Source: PWVB01 sp964530185 | GTDB lineage: Bacteria; Chloroflexota; Anaerolineae; B4-G1; SLSP01 | Length of the DNA: 64,000 nt | Direction: 5' to 3' | Assembly: GCA_964530185.1 (NCBI GenBank) | Contig: CAZHBB010000001.1 | Location: forward strand, 27,992 to 91,991 | Shown: positions 25,033 to 34,333 of the stretch, one piece after another | Layout: each line of letters starts with the position of its first letter | Position numbering within the stretch: the stretch's first letter is position 1 | Translations under genes and position numbers: made by a program | The notes under the pieces: generated by a model | Told to the model about the DNA's origin: nothing | Databases searched by the model: none | What the model saw: only the letters and a program-made list of their open reading frames with translations

Positions 25033-26496
25033 ATGGCGCGTCAATTAACCCTGGCCTCTTTTGTCGAAGCATTGACTGGCTGGCATCCGCCTGGACTGGA
25101 GATGCCAGTTTGGCCTATCATTGACTCGCGCGAGGCCAAGGCAGGCAGTCTGTTCTTCGCCTTTGAGGGTGAGCATGTCGATGGGCATGACTTCGTCCAG
25201 GACGCTCTCCAGCGAGGGGCAGTGGGGGCGGTGATCGAGCATGATGTGACCCTCGACCGCCATGAGGGCAAGGTGTTGGACCTGAGCAGACCGTTGGATC
25301 GTAGCAGGGCCCTTCGGCCGCCCCTGGTGGTACGTGTATCCAGGGTGTTGGAGGCACTCCAGGGGAGCGCCCGATGGTGGCGACAGCAGCTTCCGGTGCG
25401 TGTGATTGGTATCACGGGGAGTGTGGGTAAGACCACCACCAAGGAGTTGGTGGCACAGGTATTGGAGAAACGCTATCGGGTCAGCCGCAATCCGGCGTCC
25501 TACAACAACGAGCTGGGTCTGCCCCTGACACTGCTGCGGTTAGACGCCACGGTGGAGCGTGCGGTCCTGGAGATGGGGATGTATGTTCCTGGCGATATTC
25601 GTTTCCTGGCCGAACTCGCCCATCCGGATGTGGGGATTGTGACCAATGTAGCACCGGTTCACGCGGAGCGGGCAGGGAGCCTGGACGCCATTGCACGCGG
25701 TAAGCGAGAGTTGGTGGAGAGCCTGCCGGCGGCGCCGCGCGGGGTCGCGATCCTGAACCAAGATGACCCACGGGTGCGCGAGATGGCAGCCTATACCCAG
25801 GCGCGGGTGATGACGTATGGTACCTCGCCGGAAGCCCATCTGTGGGCCGATGAGGTCGAGCTCATGGGCCTGCGAGGCGTGCGGATGACGTTGCACGAGG
25901 GCAAGACGAGTGTGCCAGTGGAGGCATCCCTGCTGGGCCGCCACAGTGTCTATGCAGTGCTGCGGGCCGCTGCGGCGGGTCTGGTGGAGGGGCTGACATG
26001 GGAGGAGATCAGGGCCGGGTTGGCCAGTCGCGGGCCACGGCCGCGCATGGTCGTGAAGCAAGGGCGGGATGGGATTGTGCTCATCGACGATGCCTACAAC
26101 GCCAGCCCGCCCTCAGTGTTGGCGGCGCTCGATTTCCTGGCAGAGCTTCCACATGCGGGGCGTCGGGTCGCTGTATTGGGTGATATGTTGGAACTCGGTC
26201 CTTATGAGCAGGAAGGACATCGGCAGGTAGGGCTGCGGGCAGCCGAGGTGCTCTCTGAGCTGGTGGTGGTGGGCGAAGCGGCCCGGCTGATTGCAGAAGG
26301 GGCCCGCTCGCGGGGTATGTCTGCAGCGCGAGTTCATTGGGCAGCGGATAGTGGACAGGCTGTGGATGTGGTGTCCTCTATCCTGAGGCCGGGGGATCTA
26401 GTTCTCGTTAAGGGGTCACGGGCTATCCATCTCGAGCAAGTGGTGGACGCATTGTGTGATGAGGAGGCGACGATTGAGAGCTCAGCCGACGCCTAA
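25033..26496 (+). CDS. murF: UDP-MurNAc-tripeptide:D-Ala-D-Ala ligase MurF
   Basis: A 487-residue Mur ligase adding D-Ala-D-Ala to the UDP-MurNAc-tripeptide. The N-terminal domain shows DSREAKAGSLFFAFEGEHVDGHDFV. The ATP loop ITGSVGKTTTKE has Lys133, and YNNELGLPLTLL is the MurF-type block that separates it from MurE. DDAYNASPPSV in the C-terminal third is also characteristic. ATG at 25033 follows an AAGGGAAAGG ribosome site. The 3' end overlaps murD. murE is not found upstream as expected. Confidence 0.94.
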   Translation: MARQLTLASFVEALTGWHPPGLEMPVWPIIDSREAKAGSLFFAFEGEHVDGHDFVQDALQRGAVGAVIEHDVTLDRHEGKVLDLSRPLDRSRALRPPLVVRVSRVLEALQGSARWWRQQLPVRVIGITGSVGKTTTKELVAQVLEKRYRVSRNPASYNNELGLPLTLLRLDATVERAVLEMGMYVPGDIRFLAELAHPDVGIVTNVAPVHAERAGSLDAIARGKRELVESLPAAPRGVAILNQDDPRVREMAAYTQARVMTYGTSPEAHLWADEVELMGLRGVRMTLHEGKTSVPVEASLLGRHSVYAVLRAAAAGLVEGLTWEEIRAGLASRGPRPRMVVKQGRDGIVLIDDAYNASPPSVLAALDFLAELPHAGRRVAVLGDMLELGPYEQEGHRQVGLRAAEVLSELVVVGEAARLIAEGARSRGMSAARVHWAADSGQAVDVVSSILRPGDLVLVKGSRAIHLEQVVDALCDEEATIESSADA

Positions 26497-27868
26497 ATCC
26501 GTCGTCATCCTGGGGCTTGCGCGTCAGGGCAAAGCGCTGGCGCGCTTCTTTGCCGAGAGAGGCGCTCACGTGGTGGTGTCGGACCTACGTGAGGCCACTC
26601 AACTTTCCGGTCAGTTGGATGAGCTAGCGGACCTGCCTGTGAAGTACGTGTTGGGGCAGCACCCGGTGAGCCTTTTGGATGGCTGCGAGTTGCTCTGTCT
26701 GAGCGGTGGGGTCTCTCCGGAGATACCGCTGGTGCAGGAGGCCTTGCGCCGTGGCATTCCACTGAGCAACGACGCGCAGGAGTTCATGACACGCTGTCCG
26801 GCACCCGTGGTGGGGATCACGGGCTCGGCGGGCAAGACGACGACGACTGCCCTGGTGGGTCGCATGCTGGAAGCTTCGGGTTTCCGGACCTGGGTGGGCG
26901 GCAATATAGGGTATCCGCTGCTCAACGCGCTGTCGGATATTCAGGAGACGGATCGTGTCGTGGTGGAGCTATCCAGTTTCCAGCTTGAGCTGATGGATGT
27001 GAGCCCTCCTGTGGCGGGCCTGCTGAACATCACACCGAATCATCTGGACCGCCATCATACTATGGAGGCCTATATCGCTGCCAAACGTCACATCATGGAT
27101 TATCAGGGCCCGCAGGATGTGCTGGTCTTGGGATACGACAACGAGAGGACGCGGGCTCTGGCAGGGTATGCGGTGGGGCAGGTACGTTTCTTCAGCGGTT
27201 TGACCCATGTCGAGGAGGGGACTTACCTGCATGGGGGTGAGTTGGTGTTGCGACACCAGGGACATGAGACTGTCGTGGCACGGCGTGATGCCATCCGGCT
27301 GCGTGGATTCCACAATGTGCAGAACGTGCTGGCGGCTATCGCATTGGCTGATGCTGCTGGGGCGACGGTGGAGGGGATGCGTCAGGCGATTGCCGCCTTC
27401 ACAGGGGTGTCTCATCGGTTGGAGGAGGTGTGCCGTCGTCGAGGTGTGCTGTGGATCGATGACTCGATTGCCACGACGCCAGAGCGGGTAGTGGCGGCTT
27501 TGGCCTCATTTGAGGAGCCACTGGTGTTGCTGGCTGGGGGACGCGACAAAGATCTCCCGTGGGGGCTGTTCGCTGAGCGCGTCGTCGAGAGAGTGCGTGT
27601 GCTCATCCTCTTCGGTGAGGCAGCGCCATTGATCGAAGAGCATGTGAGGGAAGCCTGGGAACGAGCGGAGGCTGTGGGTAAGAGGATTGCCATGGAACGG
27701 CTGCTTCGAGCGGGTGACCTCCGGAATGCGGTGACTCTGGCGAGCGAGTTGGCGCGACCGGGTGATGTGGTGTTGCTTTCACCAGGCGGCACGAGCTTTG
27801 ATGCTTTTCAGGATTTTGCCGAGCGAGGGGACTGTTTCAAGCGCTGGGTGGCAGCGCTTGAGGACTGA
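26474..27868 (+). CDS. murD: UDP-MurNAc-L-Ala:D-Glu ligase MurD
   Basis: A 464-residue Mur ligase adding D-glutamate. VVILGLARQGKALARFF begins domain 1, the ATP loop ITGSAGKTTTT has Lys121, and NITPNHLDRHHTM plus GVSHRLEEV with DDSIATTPE complete the MurD pattern. I choose TTG at 26474 because AGGAGG (26463-26468) is ideally spaced. A GTG/ATG slightly upstream would place the ribosome site inside the gene. It overlaps murF by 23 bases, implying coupling. Confidence 0.93.
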   Translation: MRAQPTPKSVVILGLARQGKALARFFAERGAHVVVSDLREATQLSGQLDELADLPVKYVLGQHPVSLLDGCELLCLSGGVSPEIPLVQEALRRGIPLSNDAQEFMTRCPAPVVGITGSAGKTTTTALVGRMLEASGFRTWVGGNIGYPLLNALSDIQETDRVVVELSSFQLELMDVSPPVAGLLNITPNHLDRHHTMEAYIAAKRHIMDYQGPQDVLVLGYDNERTRALAGYAVGQVRFFSGLTHVEEGTYLHGGELVLRHQGHETVVARRDAIRLRGFHNVQNVLAAIALADAAGATVEGMRQAIAAFTGVSHRLEEVCRRRGVLWIDDSIATTPERVVAALASFEEPLVLLAGGRDKDLPWGLFAERVVERVRVLILFGEAAPLIEEHVREAWERAEAVGKRIAMERLLRAGDLRNAVTLASELARPGDVVLLSPGGTSFDAFQDFAERGDCFKRWVAALED

Positions 27869-27897
27869 GGCTGTAGCCTTTGGGTTGGGAGGAAAAC

Positions 27898-29070
27898 GTG
27901 GATCGACATAGAGATGGCACAGGTTCAGTGGACAGGCTCTTGATCCTCGTCACTGTGCTGATCGTTGCCTTCGGCGTGCTAGCCCTGTTCAGTGCTTCCT
28001 TCGCCGTGGGGGATGACTTCTGGCGAAAGCAGATCCTTTGGATATTGATTGGCACATCGGCGGCGGTCCTGGTCACGCGTATCCCCTATTCGGTCTGGGC
28101 CAAGGTGGCTCTGCCCTTGTTAGGAGTAACTTTGGCGATGTTGCTCATCACCGTGCTCTTTGGCAATGAGGTGTGGGGGGGGCGCAGGGGACTTGTGGGG
28201 GGAAGCTCGATTCAGCCTGGAGTATTGGCGCGACTGATCACGGTGATCTATGTCGCAGCCTGGCTGGCGTCCAAGGGTGAGGAACTCAATCAGGTGAAGA
28301 CGGCGTTGATCCCCTTTGGTGTGATTATCGGTGTGACCGCCGTCCTGGTCATGGCGCAGAGGGATCTGAGCACAGCCTTTCTACTCATAGGCACAGGACT
28401 GCTCATGTTCTTCTTTGCCGGGGGGGATCCGCTGCAGATCTTCTTCACGGCGATAATCGGTACCGTGGGTGGTGGGCTGTTCGCTGTGCTCGTGCCCTAC
28501 TCACGCGAGCGCCTCGCGGAGTGGATCGCATCTTTTTCCGATCCGACAAAGATGCCCTATCAGGTGTGGCGTGCGTTCCAGGCCATCAGCCATGGGGGCG
28601 TGACCGGGACGGGCCTGGGGCGCGGCGTGCTCAAGTTTGGCTATCTGCCGGTGCCACATACGGACAGCATCTTTGCGGTAATCGCTGAGGAGACAGGGTT
28701 ATTGGGATGCCTGGTTGTTCTGGGACTGTTCGCGGTGTTTGCCTGGCGCGGCTATCGTATCGCCCTGAGCACGGTGAACCCCTTCGGGTCGCTGATCGCA
28801 TTTGGGGTTACCACGATGATTGTCAGCGAGGCTGCGCTGAACATCGCTGTCATGGTGGGGTTGTTTCCTCCTACGGGCACCGCTCTCCCGTTCTTCAGTT
28901 ATGGGGGGACGGGCATGGTAGTCAATCTGGTGGGCCTGGGGCTATTGCTCAGCGTCTCTAGGGGACGCCCACGAGGGGTATGGGATGAGGCTTTGGATCG
29001 TTGGTGGCGGAACTGGCGGACACGTCTATCCGGCGCTCGCCGTCGCCCAGGCTTTGGTCGCTCTCTGTAG
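27898..29070 (+). CDS. ftsW: Septal peptidoglycan glycosyltransferase FtsW (SEDS)
   Basis: A 390-residue polytopic SEDS protein that polymerises lipid II at the septum with FtsI. About ten hydrophobic segments are visible. The conserved loop QVWRAFQAISHGGVTGTGLGRG followed by VPHTDSIFAVIAEETG is diagnostic, as is PTGTALPFFSYGGTGM near the end. GTG at 27898 with GGGAGG six bases upstream. The last 86 bases overlap murG in another frame, unusually long for this cluster. Confidence 0.94.
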   Translation: MDRHRDGTGSVDRLLILVTVLIVAFGVLALFSASFAVGDDFWRKQILWILIGTSAAVLVTRIPYSVWAKVALPLLGVTLAMLLITVLFGNEVWGGRRGLVGGSSIQPGVLARLITVIYVAAWLASKGEELNQVKTALIPFGVIIGVTAVLVMAQRDLSTAFLLIGTGLLMFFFAGGDPLQIFFTAIIGTVGGGLFAVLVPYSRERLAEWIASFSDPTKMPYQVWRAFQAISHGGVTGTGLGRGVLKFGYLPVPHTDSIFAVIAEETGLLGCLVVLGLFAVFAWRGYRIALSTVNPFGSLIAFGVTTMIVSEAALNIAVMVGLFPPTGTALPFFSYGGTGMVVNLVGLGLLLSVSRGRPRGVWDEALDRWWRNWRTRLSGARRRPGFGRSL

Positions 29071-30085
29071 TGAAGTGGAGTTGACCTGGGTGGGCACGAT
29101 AGCGGGCATGGAGCGTGAGATCGTTCAGCGTGAGGGTATCCCATTCATTGGGCTGCCTGCCGGCGGCTTGCATGGTGTGGGCATCCTCAATGTGGTGCGG
29201 AACGGCTGGACGCTCGCTCGCGGGCTTTTCGCGGCCTGGCGTCACGTTCGTCGTGAACGACCGTTGGCGCTTCTGACGACAGGTGGGTATGTGAGCGGAC
29301 CTGTGGCCCTCGCGGCGCGTCAGGAGGGAGTTCCGATCCTGGTATTTCTGCCCGACATCGAGCCGGCGCAATCGGTGCGAGCTGTCGCTCGTCTGGCACG
29401 CCGGGTGGCTGTGTCGGTGCCCGATTCGCTGCAATACTTTCCTGAGGGCAAGGCGGTCGTGACGGGTTATCCCCTGGGAGAGCGCATCACGCAGTGGACT
29501 CGGGAGAAGGGGCGAAGTGCGCTTCAACTGGATCAGGACGTGCGGGTCCTGCTGATCTTTGGTGGGAGCCGAGGGGCTCGCTCCATCAACCGGGCCACGA
29601 TGCATCACATCGCAGCGTTGACCCAGATGGCATATGTGGTGCATATCACGGGCACGCTCGATTGGCCTGAGGTGGTGCAGGCGCGCGACGCACTTCCTAA
29701 GGAGGTGCAGGCACGTTATCACGCCTATCCCTATTTGCATGAGAGGATGGGAGCCGCGCTGGCGGCTGCCGATCTGGCCGTCGCGCGAGCAGGGGCTGGA
29801 GTGCTGGGGGAGTTCCCCTATTTCGGCCTGCCGGGGATCCTGGTCCCCTATCCCCACGCATGGCGCTATCAGCGAGTGAACGCTGCATGGTTGGCCGATC
29901 GAGGGGCCGCCATAGTCGTTGAGGATGCGACATTGGAGGAGCGTCTGGTGCCCACTGTAGCGTCACTCTTCGAGGCCCCCGAACGCCTTACGGCCATGGC
30001 AGAGGCGGCCCGGGGGCTGGCCAGGCCCAAGGCGGCGGAGGATATTGCACGTTTGATGCTTGGGCTGGTGGGAGAAGTCTGTTGA
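28985..30085 (+). CDS. murG: UDP-GlcNAc:undecaprenyl-PP-MurNAc-pentapeptide GlcNAc transferase MurG
   Basis: A 366-residue GT28 GT-B enzyme making lipid II on the inner membrane face. The N-terminal GGGTGGH (residues 7-13) and HVYPALAVA define the acceptor loop. FGGSRGARSIN and the C-terminal ARAGAGVLGEFPYFGLPGILVPYPHA bind the nucleotide sugar. The start is fixed by the first strand MRLWIVGGGTGG, which forces an 86-base overlap with ftsW. mraY, the enzyme for the previous step, is absent here. Confidence 0.95.
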   Translation: MRLWIVGGGTGGHVYPALAVAQALVALCSEVELTWVGTIAGMEREIVQREGIPFIGLPAGGLHGVGILNVVRNGWTLARGLFAAWRHVRRERPLALLTTGGYVSGPVALAARQEGVPILVFLPDIEPAQSVRAVARLARRVAVSVPDSLQYFPEGKAVVTGYPLGERITQWTREKGRSALQLDQDVRVLLIFGGSRGARSINRATMHHIAALTQMAYVVHITGTLDWPEVVQARDALPKEVQARYHAYPYLHERMGAALAAADLAVARAGAGVLGEFPYFGLPGILVPYPHAWRYQRVNAAWLADRGAAIVVEDATLEERLVPTVASLFEAPERLTAMAEAARGLARPKAAEDIARLMLGLVGEVC

Positions 30086-30120
30086 TGGGTAAGGCTCCAT
30101 AAGCGCATAAGGATGAAGCG

Positions 30121-30651
30121 ATGGTTCCTTTAGAGACTGTGTTTACAGGCTTGGTGATCCTGTTCGCCTTGATTGGTGCGCTACGCGGGTGGGCGAAGGA
30201 GCTCCTGGTGACCTTCAGCGTGGTTCTGGCCCGCTTTATCGAGTATGTGGCACTTGTCTACGTACCGGTACTTGGTGGGTCGCTGCAGTCGCTTCAACAG
30301 ACCGATCCCAAGACGTGGTTCTACGTGCGTCTTGCGATCTTCGGTGTGGTGGTGGCGTTCGGCTATGCGACCACAGTGATCTCGAGTCATCTGGGTTCCC
30401 GCGCCCGCAAGGAAAAGCTGCAGGATACCCTGTTGGGGTTCTTCCTGGGCGCGATCAATGGCTTCCTGGTCGTCGGGACCGTATGGGGATTCCTGGATCA
30501 GTTGGGATACACCATCTGGGGGATCACGGGGCCGGCGACGGATGCGGCCCGTGACATCGTGCGCTATCTGCCCACGGTGTGGCTGGAGGGCCCGATGCTA
30601 TTTGTGGGGGTTGCTGTCGCATTTGCGTTTGTGTTGATTGTGTTTGTGTGA
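30121..30651 (+). CDS. CvpA-like integral membrane protein
   Basis: A 176-residue protein with four hydrophobic segments. GALRGWAKELL after the first helix and DTLLGFFLGAINGFLVVG match the CvpA (colicin V production) family pattern (RG-x-x-E and LLG-x-x-x-G-x-x-x-G). In other bacteria CvpA proteins affect envelope integrity, but the biochemical role is unclear. It is inserted between murG and murC and shares the cluster's direction, with AAGGATGAAGCG before the ATG. An envelope-related role in peptidoglycan synthesis is inferred from position only. Confidence 0.65.
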   Translation: MVPLETVFTGLVILFALIGALRGWAKELLVTFSVVLARFIEYVALVYVPVLGGSLQSLQQTDPKTWFYVRLAIFGVVVAFGYATTVISSHLGSRARKEKLQDTLLGFFLGAINGFLVVGTVWGFLDQLGYTIWGITGPATDAARDIVRYLPTVWLEGPMLFVGVAVAFAFVLIVFV

Positions 30652-30668
30652 GCGAGGATAGAGGGACA

Positions 30669-32138
30669 TTGGCTGCAAGGCAGAAGGTGTCAGAGCGTCA
30701 GGATGTGAAGGCGGTTCACATCGTGGGGATCGGTGGGGCCGGGATGTCGGCTATCGCCCGTGTGCTGCATGGGCGTGGTGTGTGCGTCCAGGGCTCGGAC
30801 CGGCGCGCCTCCCCCATCACTGAGGCCTTGCAGGCGGAGGGTATCCCTGTCTTCATTGGCCATGCGGCCGAGAATGTGGGTGTCCCGGATCTTGTCCTGG
30901 CTTCGTCGGCGGTGCCAGATGACAATGAGGAGCTCCAGGCGGCCCGTGCCAAAGGCGTGCCCGTACTGAGGCGCCCTGAGTTCCTGCCCTGGCTGACGGC
31001 GGGCTATGATGTGGTTGCGGTCGCGGGGGCGCACGGGAAGACCACCGTTACCGGGATGATCGCCAAGGTCCTGGTGGAGGCAGGCGCTGACCCCTCGTTC
31101 ATCGTGGGTGGGGTGATGAAGGACCTGGGGACGAACGGCCGGGCTGGACGTAGTCGGCTTTTCGTGTTTGAGGCTGACGAGTACCGGGAGACGTTTCTGG
31201 CGTTGGAGCCGACGATTGCTGTGGTGACCAATGTGGAGTTCGATCACCCCGACTGTTTTGCGGATATGGATGCGGTGCGGCGGGCCTTTGAGCGTTTCGT
31301 GTCGGGTATTCGGAAGGGCGGTGTATTGATCGCCTGTGGCGATGATCCTGAGACGGCTGCTATCGCCGAGCACCGGCGTGAGGTCGGTGAAGAGGTGATC
31401 CTCTATGGTCTGAATGAGAGTGCTGCCTATGCCTGGCGGGCCACGGAAGTGCGTCCCAGTGCTCAGGGGGGTGTGAGCCTGACCGTCTGGCGTCAAGGGG
31501 ATCTCGTGGGGCAGTTGACCCTGCGGATCCCTGGGCGGCATAACGCCTCTAATGCCCTGGCGGCGTTGGCTGTGGGCCAGATGTTGGGAATCGAGTCGGG
31601 TGTGGCATTCAGAGCCTTGAAGACCTTCAGCGGCACCGGCCGCCGTTTCGAGGTGTTGGGCGAGCGCGCGGGCGTGACGGTCATTGACGACTATGCCCAT
31701 CATCCTACGCAGATCCGCGGTGTGTTGCGTGCGGCGCGGGGACGTTACGGCAAGCGTCGGCTGATCGCGGTGTGGGAACCGCACACGTTCAGCCGCGTGC
31801 GCGCCCTGTATAGGGCGTTCATGGGGGCGTTCGATGCGGCTGATCGGGTGGTGATCCTCCCGATTTATGCGGCGCGGGAGGTGGATGACGGGACGTTGAC
31901 TGCTGAGATGCTGGCCCGCGACCTCCAGCATGGAGCGGTGTGGGCGGCTTCCACCCTGGATGAGGCCGTTGAGCATCTGCAGGCGATAGCGCAGCCTGGA
32001 GATGTCATTTTGCTCATGGGAGCCGGTGACGAGTATCGGGTGGGCCAACGCCTTTTGGCACAGCTTGAGGAGGCCAATGGGACAGGTACGGCCGTGGAGA
32101 CGTGTGAGGCAGGAAGGGATCATGGGGTTGCGTCCTGA
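30669..32138 (+). CDS. murC: UDP-MurNAc:L-Ala ligase MurC
   Basis: A 489-residue Mur ligase adding L-Ala to UDP-MurNAc. VHIVGIGGAGMSAIA is the UDP-binding start of domain 1, VAGAHGKTTVTGM with Lys124 binds ATP, and EADEYRETFL and DDYAHHPTQI complete the MurC signature. The TTG start at 30669 lies behind GAGGGA. Extending upstream would add a Cys/Val-rich run overlapping the previous gene and is rejected. It overlaps murB by 17 bases. Confidence 0.94.
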   Translation: MAARQKVSERQDVKAVHIVGIGGAGMSAIARVLHGRGVCVQGSDRRASPITEALQAEGIPVFIGHAAENVGVPDLVLASSAVPDDNEELQAARAKGVPVLRRPEFLPWLTAGYDVVAVAGAHGKTTVTGMIAKVLVEAGADPSFIVGGVMKDLGTNGRAGRSRLFVFEADEYRETFLALEPTIAVVTNVEFDHPDCFADMDAVRRAFERFVSGIRKGGVLIACGDDPETAAIAEHRREVGEEVILYGLNESAAYAWRATEVRPSAQGGVSLTVWRQGDLVGQLTLRIPGRHNASNALAALAVGQMLGIESGVAFRALKTFSGTGRRFEVLGERAGVTVIDDYAHHPTQIRGVLRAARGRYGKRRLIAVWEPHTFSRVRALYRAFMGAFDAADRVVILPIYAAREVDDGTLTAEMLARDLQHGAVWAASTLDEAVEHLQAIAQPGDVILLMGAGDEYRVGQRLLAQLEEANGTGTAVETCEAGRDHGVAS

Positions 32139-33081
32139 CGTGGCTCAGCGATTCGTCCAGGCCTTTCCAGGTGAGGCTGGGCTGGACGTGCCTCTGGCAC
32201 GCTATTCCGGTGTGGGGATCGGCGGGCCAGCGGATGTGCTGTTGACGGTCCGCGATCAAGAGACTCTCCTGCGCGCAGTGCAAATGGCGGAGGCGATGGC
32301 GATGCCCTGGCGGGTGTATGGGGGGCTGACTAATGTGCTCCTCCCAGATGAGGGAGTGCGCGGACTGGTGATCTTGAATCGAATGGATGAGGCACTCTTT
32401 GGTGATGAACACCGCCTGATCGTTGCTGGGGGGGCCAGTGTTGTGAAGGTGGCACGGATGGCTGTGGCACGTGGGTGGGGTGGCCTCACCTGGGCGATCG
32501 GGCTGCCTGGGACGTTTGGCGGGGCGATCGTCAACAACGCGGGCGCGTTCGGAGGTGAGATCAGTCGGCTGTTGCGGTGGGCTGAGGTGTTGGATCCCGA
32601 GGGGGAGGTACAACGGGTGGATGCACCGTGGTTCCAATTTGGGTATCGCACCAGCAGGCTTAAGGGGCATGGAGAACCGTGGGTGGTGCTGCGTGCCGAG
32701 CTTCAGCTTCACGCGGCGCATCCTGATCACCTGCGGCGAAAGGCCCAGGAGTACGCCGATCGTCGCAAGCGAACACAACCGGCCGGCAGGACGTTGGGAT
32801 CGACCTTCAAGAACCCTCCCGGGGATTATGCCGGACGCCTTATCGAGGCCGCCGGGCTGAAAGGGCAGCGGCGAGGTGATGTGGTGGTTTCGACGCAGCA
32901 TGCGAACTTTTTCATCAACGAGGGCGCGGGGACTGCCGAGGATTTTTGCGCCCTGGTGAGACTGGTGCGCGCGCGAGTGTTTGAGGTGTTCGGAGTCTGG
33001 CTCGAGCCAGAGGTAGAGATCCTCTCAGAGTCGGGCCTGGTGAACCACCTCGATACTTCCCGGCGGGCCTGGAGTACGTGA
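32122..33081 (+). CDS. murB: UDP-N-acetylenolpyruvoylglucosamine reductase MurB
   Basis: A 319-residue FAD enzyme that reduces UDP-GlcNAc-enolpyruvate to UDP-MurNAc with NADPH. YSGVGIGGPADVLL and GGLTNVLLPDEGVRG bind FAD. GLPGTFGGAIVNNAGAFG is the family signature, and AGRTLGSTFKNPPG contains the Ser expected as proton donor in type II MurB. ATG at 32122 with AGGAAGGG upstream. It overlaps the murC end, so translation is probably coupled. Confidence 0.94.
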   Translation: MGLRPDVAQRFVQAFPGEAGLDVPLARYSGVGIGGPADVLLTVRDQETLLRAVQMAEAMAMPWRVYGGLTNVLLPDEGVRGLVILNRMDEALFGDEHRLIVAGGASVVKVARMAVARGWGGLTWAIGLPGTFGGAIVNNAGAFGGEISRLLRWAEVLDPEGEVQRVDAPWFQFGYRTSRLKGHGEPWVVLRAELQLHAAHPDHLRRKAQEYADRRKRTQPAGRTLGSTFKNPPGDYAGRLIEAAGLKGQRRGDVVVSTQHANFFINEGAGTAEDFCALVRLVRARVFEVFGVWLEPEVEILSESGLVNHLDTSRRAWST

Positions 33082-33139
33082 GACTGTGCTGGCAAGGCGA
33101 GGCGCGTCTGGGGATGGATATCAGGGATAGGCAGAGACA

Positions 33140-34291
33140 ATGACGATGACAAAGTTGCGAGTGGCTGTGGTCTTTGGGGGGCGTTCAGGAGAGCATGAGG
33201 TGAGCCTTGCCTCTGCCCGTTCCGTGATGGCAGCCATGGATCAGGAGAAGTATGAGATCATCCCGGTTGGCATCACCCGCCAGGGGAGTTGGATCGTGGG
33301 GCAGGACCCGTTATCAGCACTGCTGCGCGAGGATCTCACGGATATGCGTTTCGCGACCATTCTGGCCGACCCTCAGCGGCCTGGCCTGTGGGTCGATTCC
33401 GGTGAGGGATCCCGCTCGGGCATGAGTCGCTATGTGCTCACGAAGCTCGCAGAGGTAGATGTTGTTTTTCCTGTGCTGCATGGGACGTTTGGTGAGGACG
33501 GAACGCTACAGGGTCTGCTGGAGTTGGCGGGTATCCCCTACGTGGGCGCCGGCGTGTTGTGCTCATCACTGGCTATGGACAAGATCGCGTTCAAGGACGT
33601 GGCCCTCACCCACGGGTTGCGCGTGGCCGATTACCTCTGGCTGACGCGCCGACAGTGGCGGAGCCAATCTGAGGTATGGCTGGAGCAGGTCGAGGCCCGA
33701 CTTGGGTATCCTGTCTTCGTGAAACCGGCGAATCTTGGGTCCAGTGTGGGGATCACCAAGTGCCGGAGCCGGGCGGAGCTTGAAGCTGGGATGACCGAGG
33801 CCGCACGGTATGATCGGCGCATTCTGGTCGAACGGGCTGTCCCCGACGCGCGGGAGATCGAGGTGAGCGTATTGGGGAACGAGGATGTCGAGGTCTCCAT
33901 TCCCGGTGAGATCATCCCTAGCCGCGAGTTCTATGACTATGCGGCCAAATATCTCGATGAAGGTGACCGGGCGTCGCAGTTGCTCATTCCGGCACCCCTG
34001 GAGCCACAGGTCCAGGAGGAAGTGCAGGCCCTGGCTGAGGAGGCCTATCGGGCCATCGATGGCGCGGGCATGGCCCGGGTGGACTTCTTGCTTTCGGCTG
34101 AGACGGGCGAACTCTTCATCAACGAGATCAACACGATCCCCGGGTTCACGTCTATCAGTATGTATCCCAAACTCTGGGAGGCCTCGGGATTGTCCTATCC
34201 CGAGCTGATTGATCGGCTGATCGCGCTGGCTCTCGAACGATTCGCGGAGAACGCGTCATCCGAGCGCATTTTCAGGCCCCTGGGTATGTAG
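33140..34291 (+). CDS. ddl: D-alanine--D-alanine ligase
   Basis: A 383-residue ATP-grasp ligase making D-Ala-D-Ala for MurF. VVFGGRSGEHEVSLASA is the N-terminal signature. FPVLHGTFGEDGTLQGLLE is typical of the family, and FVKPANLGSSVGI supplies an ATP-contacting Lys and the phosphate loop. The C-terminal FINEINTIPGFTSISMYP carries the metal-binding Glu/Asn. The chain is slightly longer than the usual 310-370. ATG at 33140; an ATG two codons on is equally possible. Confidence 0.94.
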   Translation: MTMTKLRVAVVFGGRSGEHEVSLASARSVMAAMDQEKYEIIPVGITRQGSWIVGQDPLSALLREDLTDMRFATILADPQRPGLWVDSGEGSRSGMSRYVLTKLAEVDVVFPVLHGTFGEDGTLQGLLELAGIPYVGAGVLCSSLAMDKIAFKDVALTHGLRVADYLWLTRRQWRSQSEVWLEQVEARLGYPVFVKPANLGSSVGITKCRSRAELEAGMTEAARYDRRILVERAVPDAREIEVSVLGNEDVEVSIPGEIIPSREFYDYAAKYLDEGDRASQLLIPAPLEPQVQEEVQALAEEAYRAIDGAGMARVDFLLSAETGELFINEINTIPGFTSISMYPKLWEASGLSYPELIDRLIALALERFAENASSERIFRPLGM

Positions 34292-34333
34292 CGGGCGAGT
34301 GATTGGGAACGCTTGGTGAGTGGAGGAGGCAAA

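Noticed and set aside
30579..30668. Upstream extension of MurC
   Set aside because: It overlaps the CvpA-like gene and encodes a Cys/Val-rich run outside the MurC family; GAGGGA supports TTG 30669.
30690..32123. Long minus-strand open frame opposite murC
   Set aside because: Shadow of murC; composition and lack of motifs argue against a gene.
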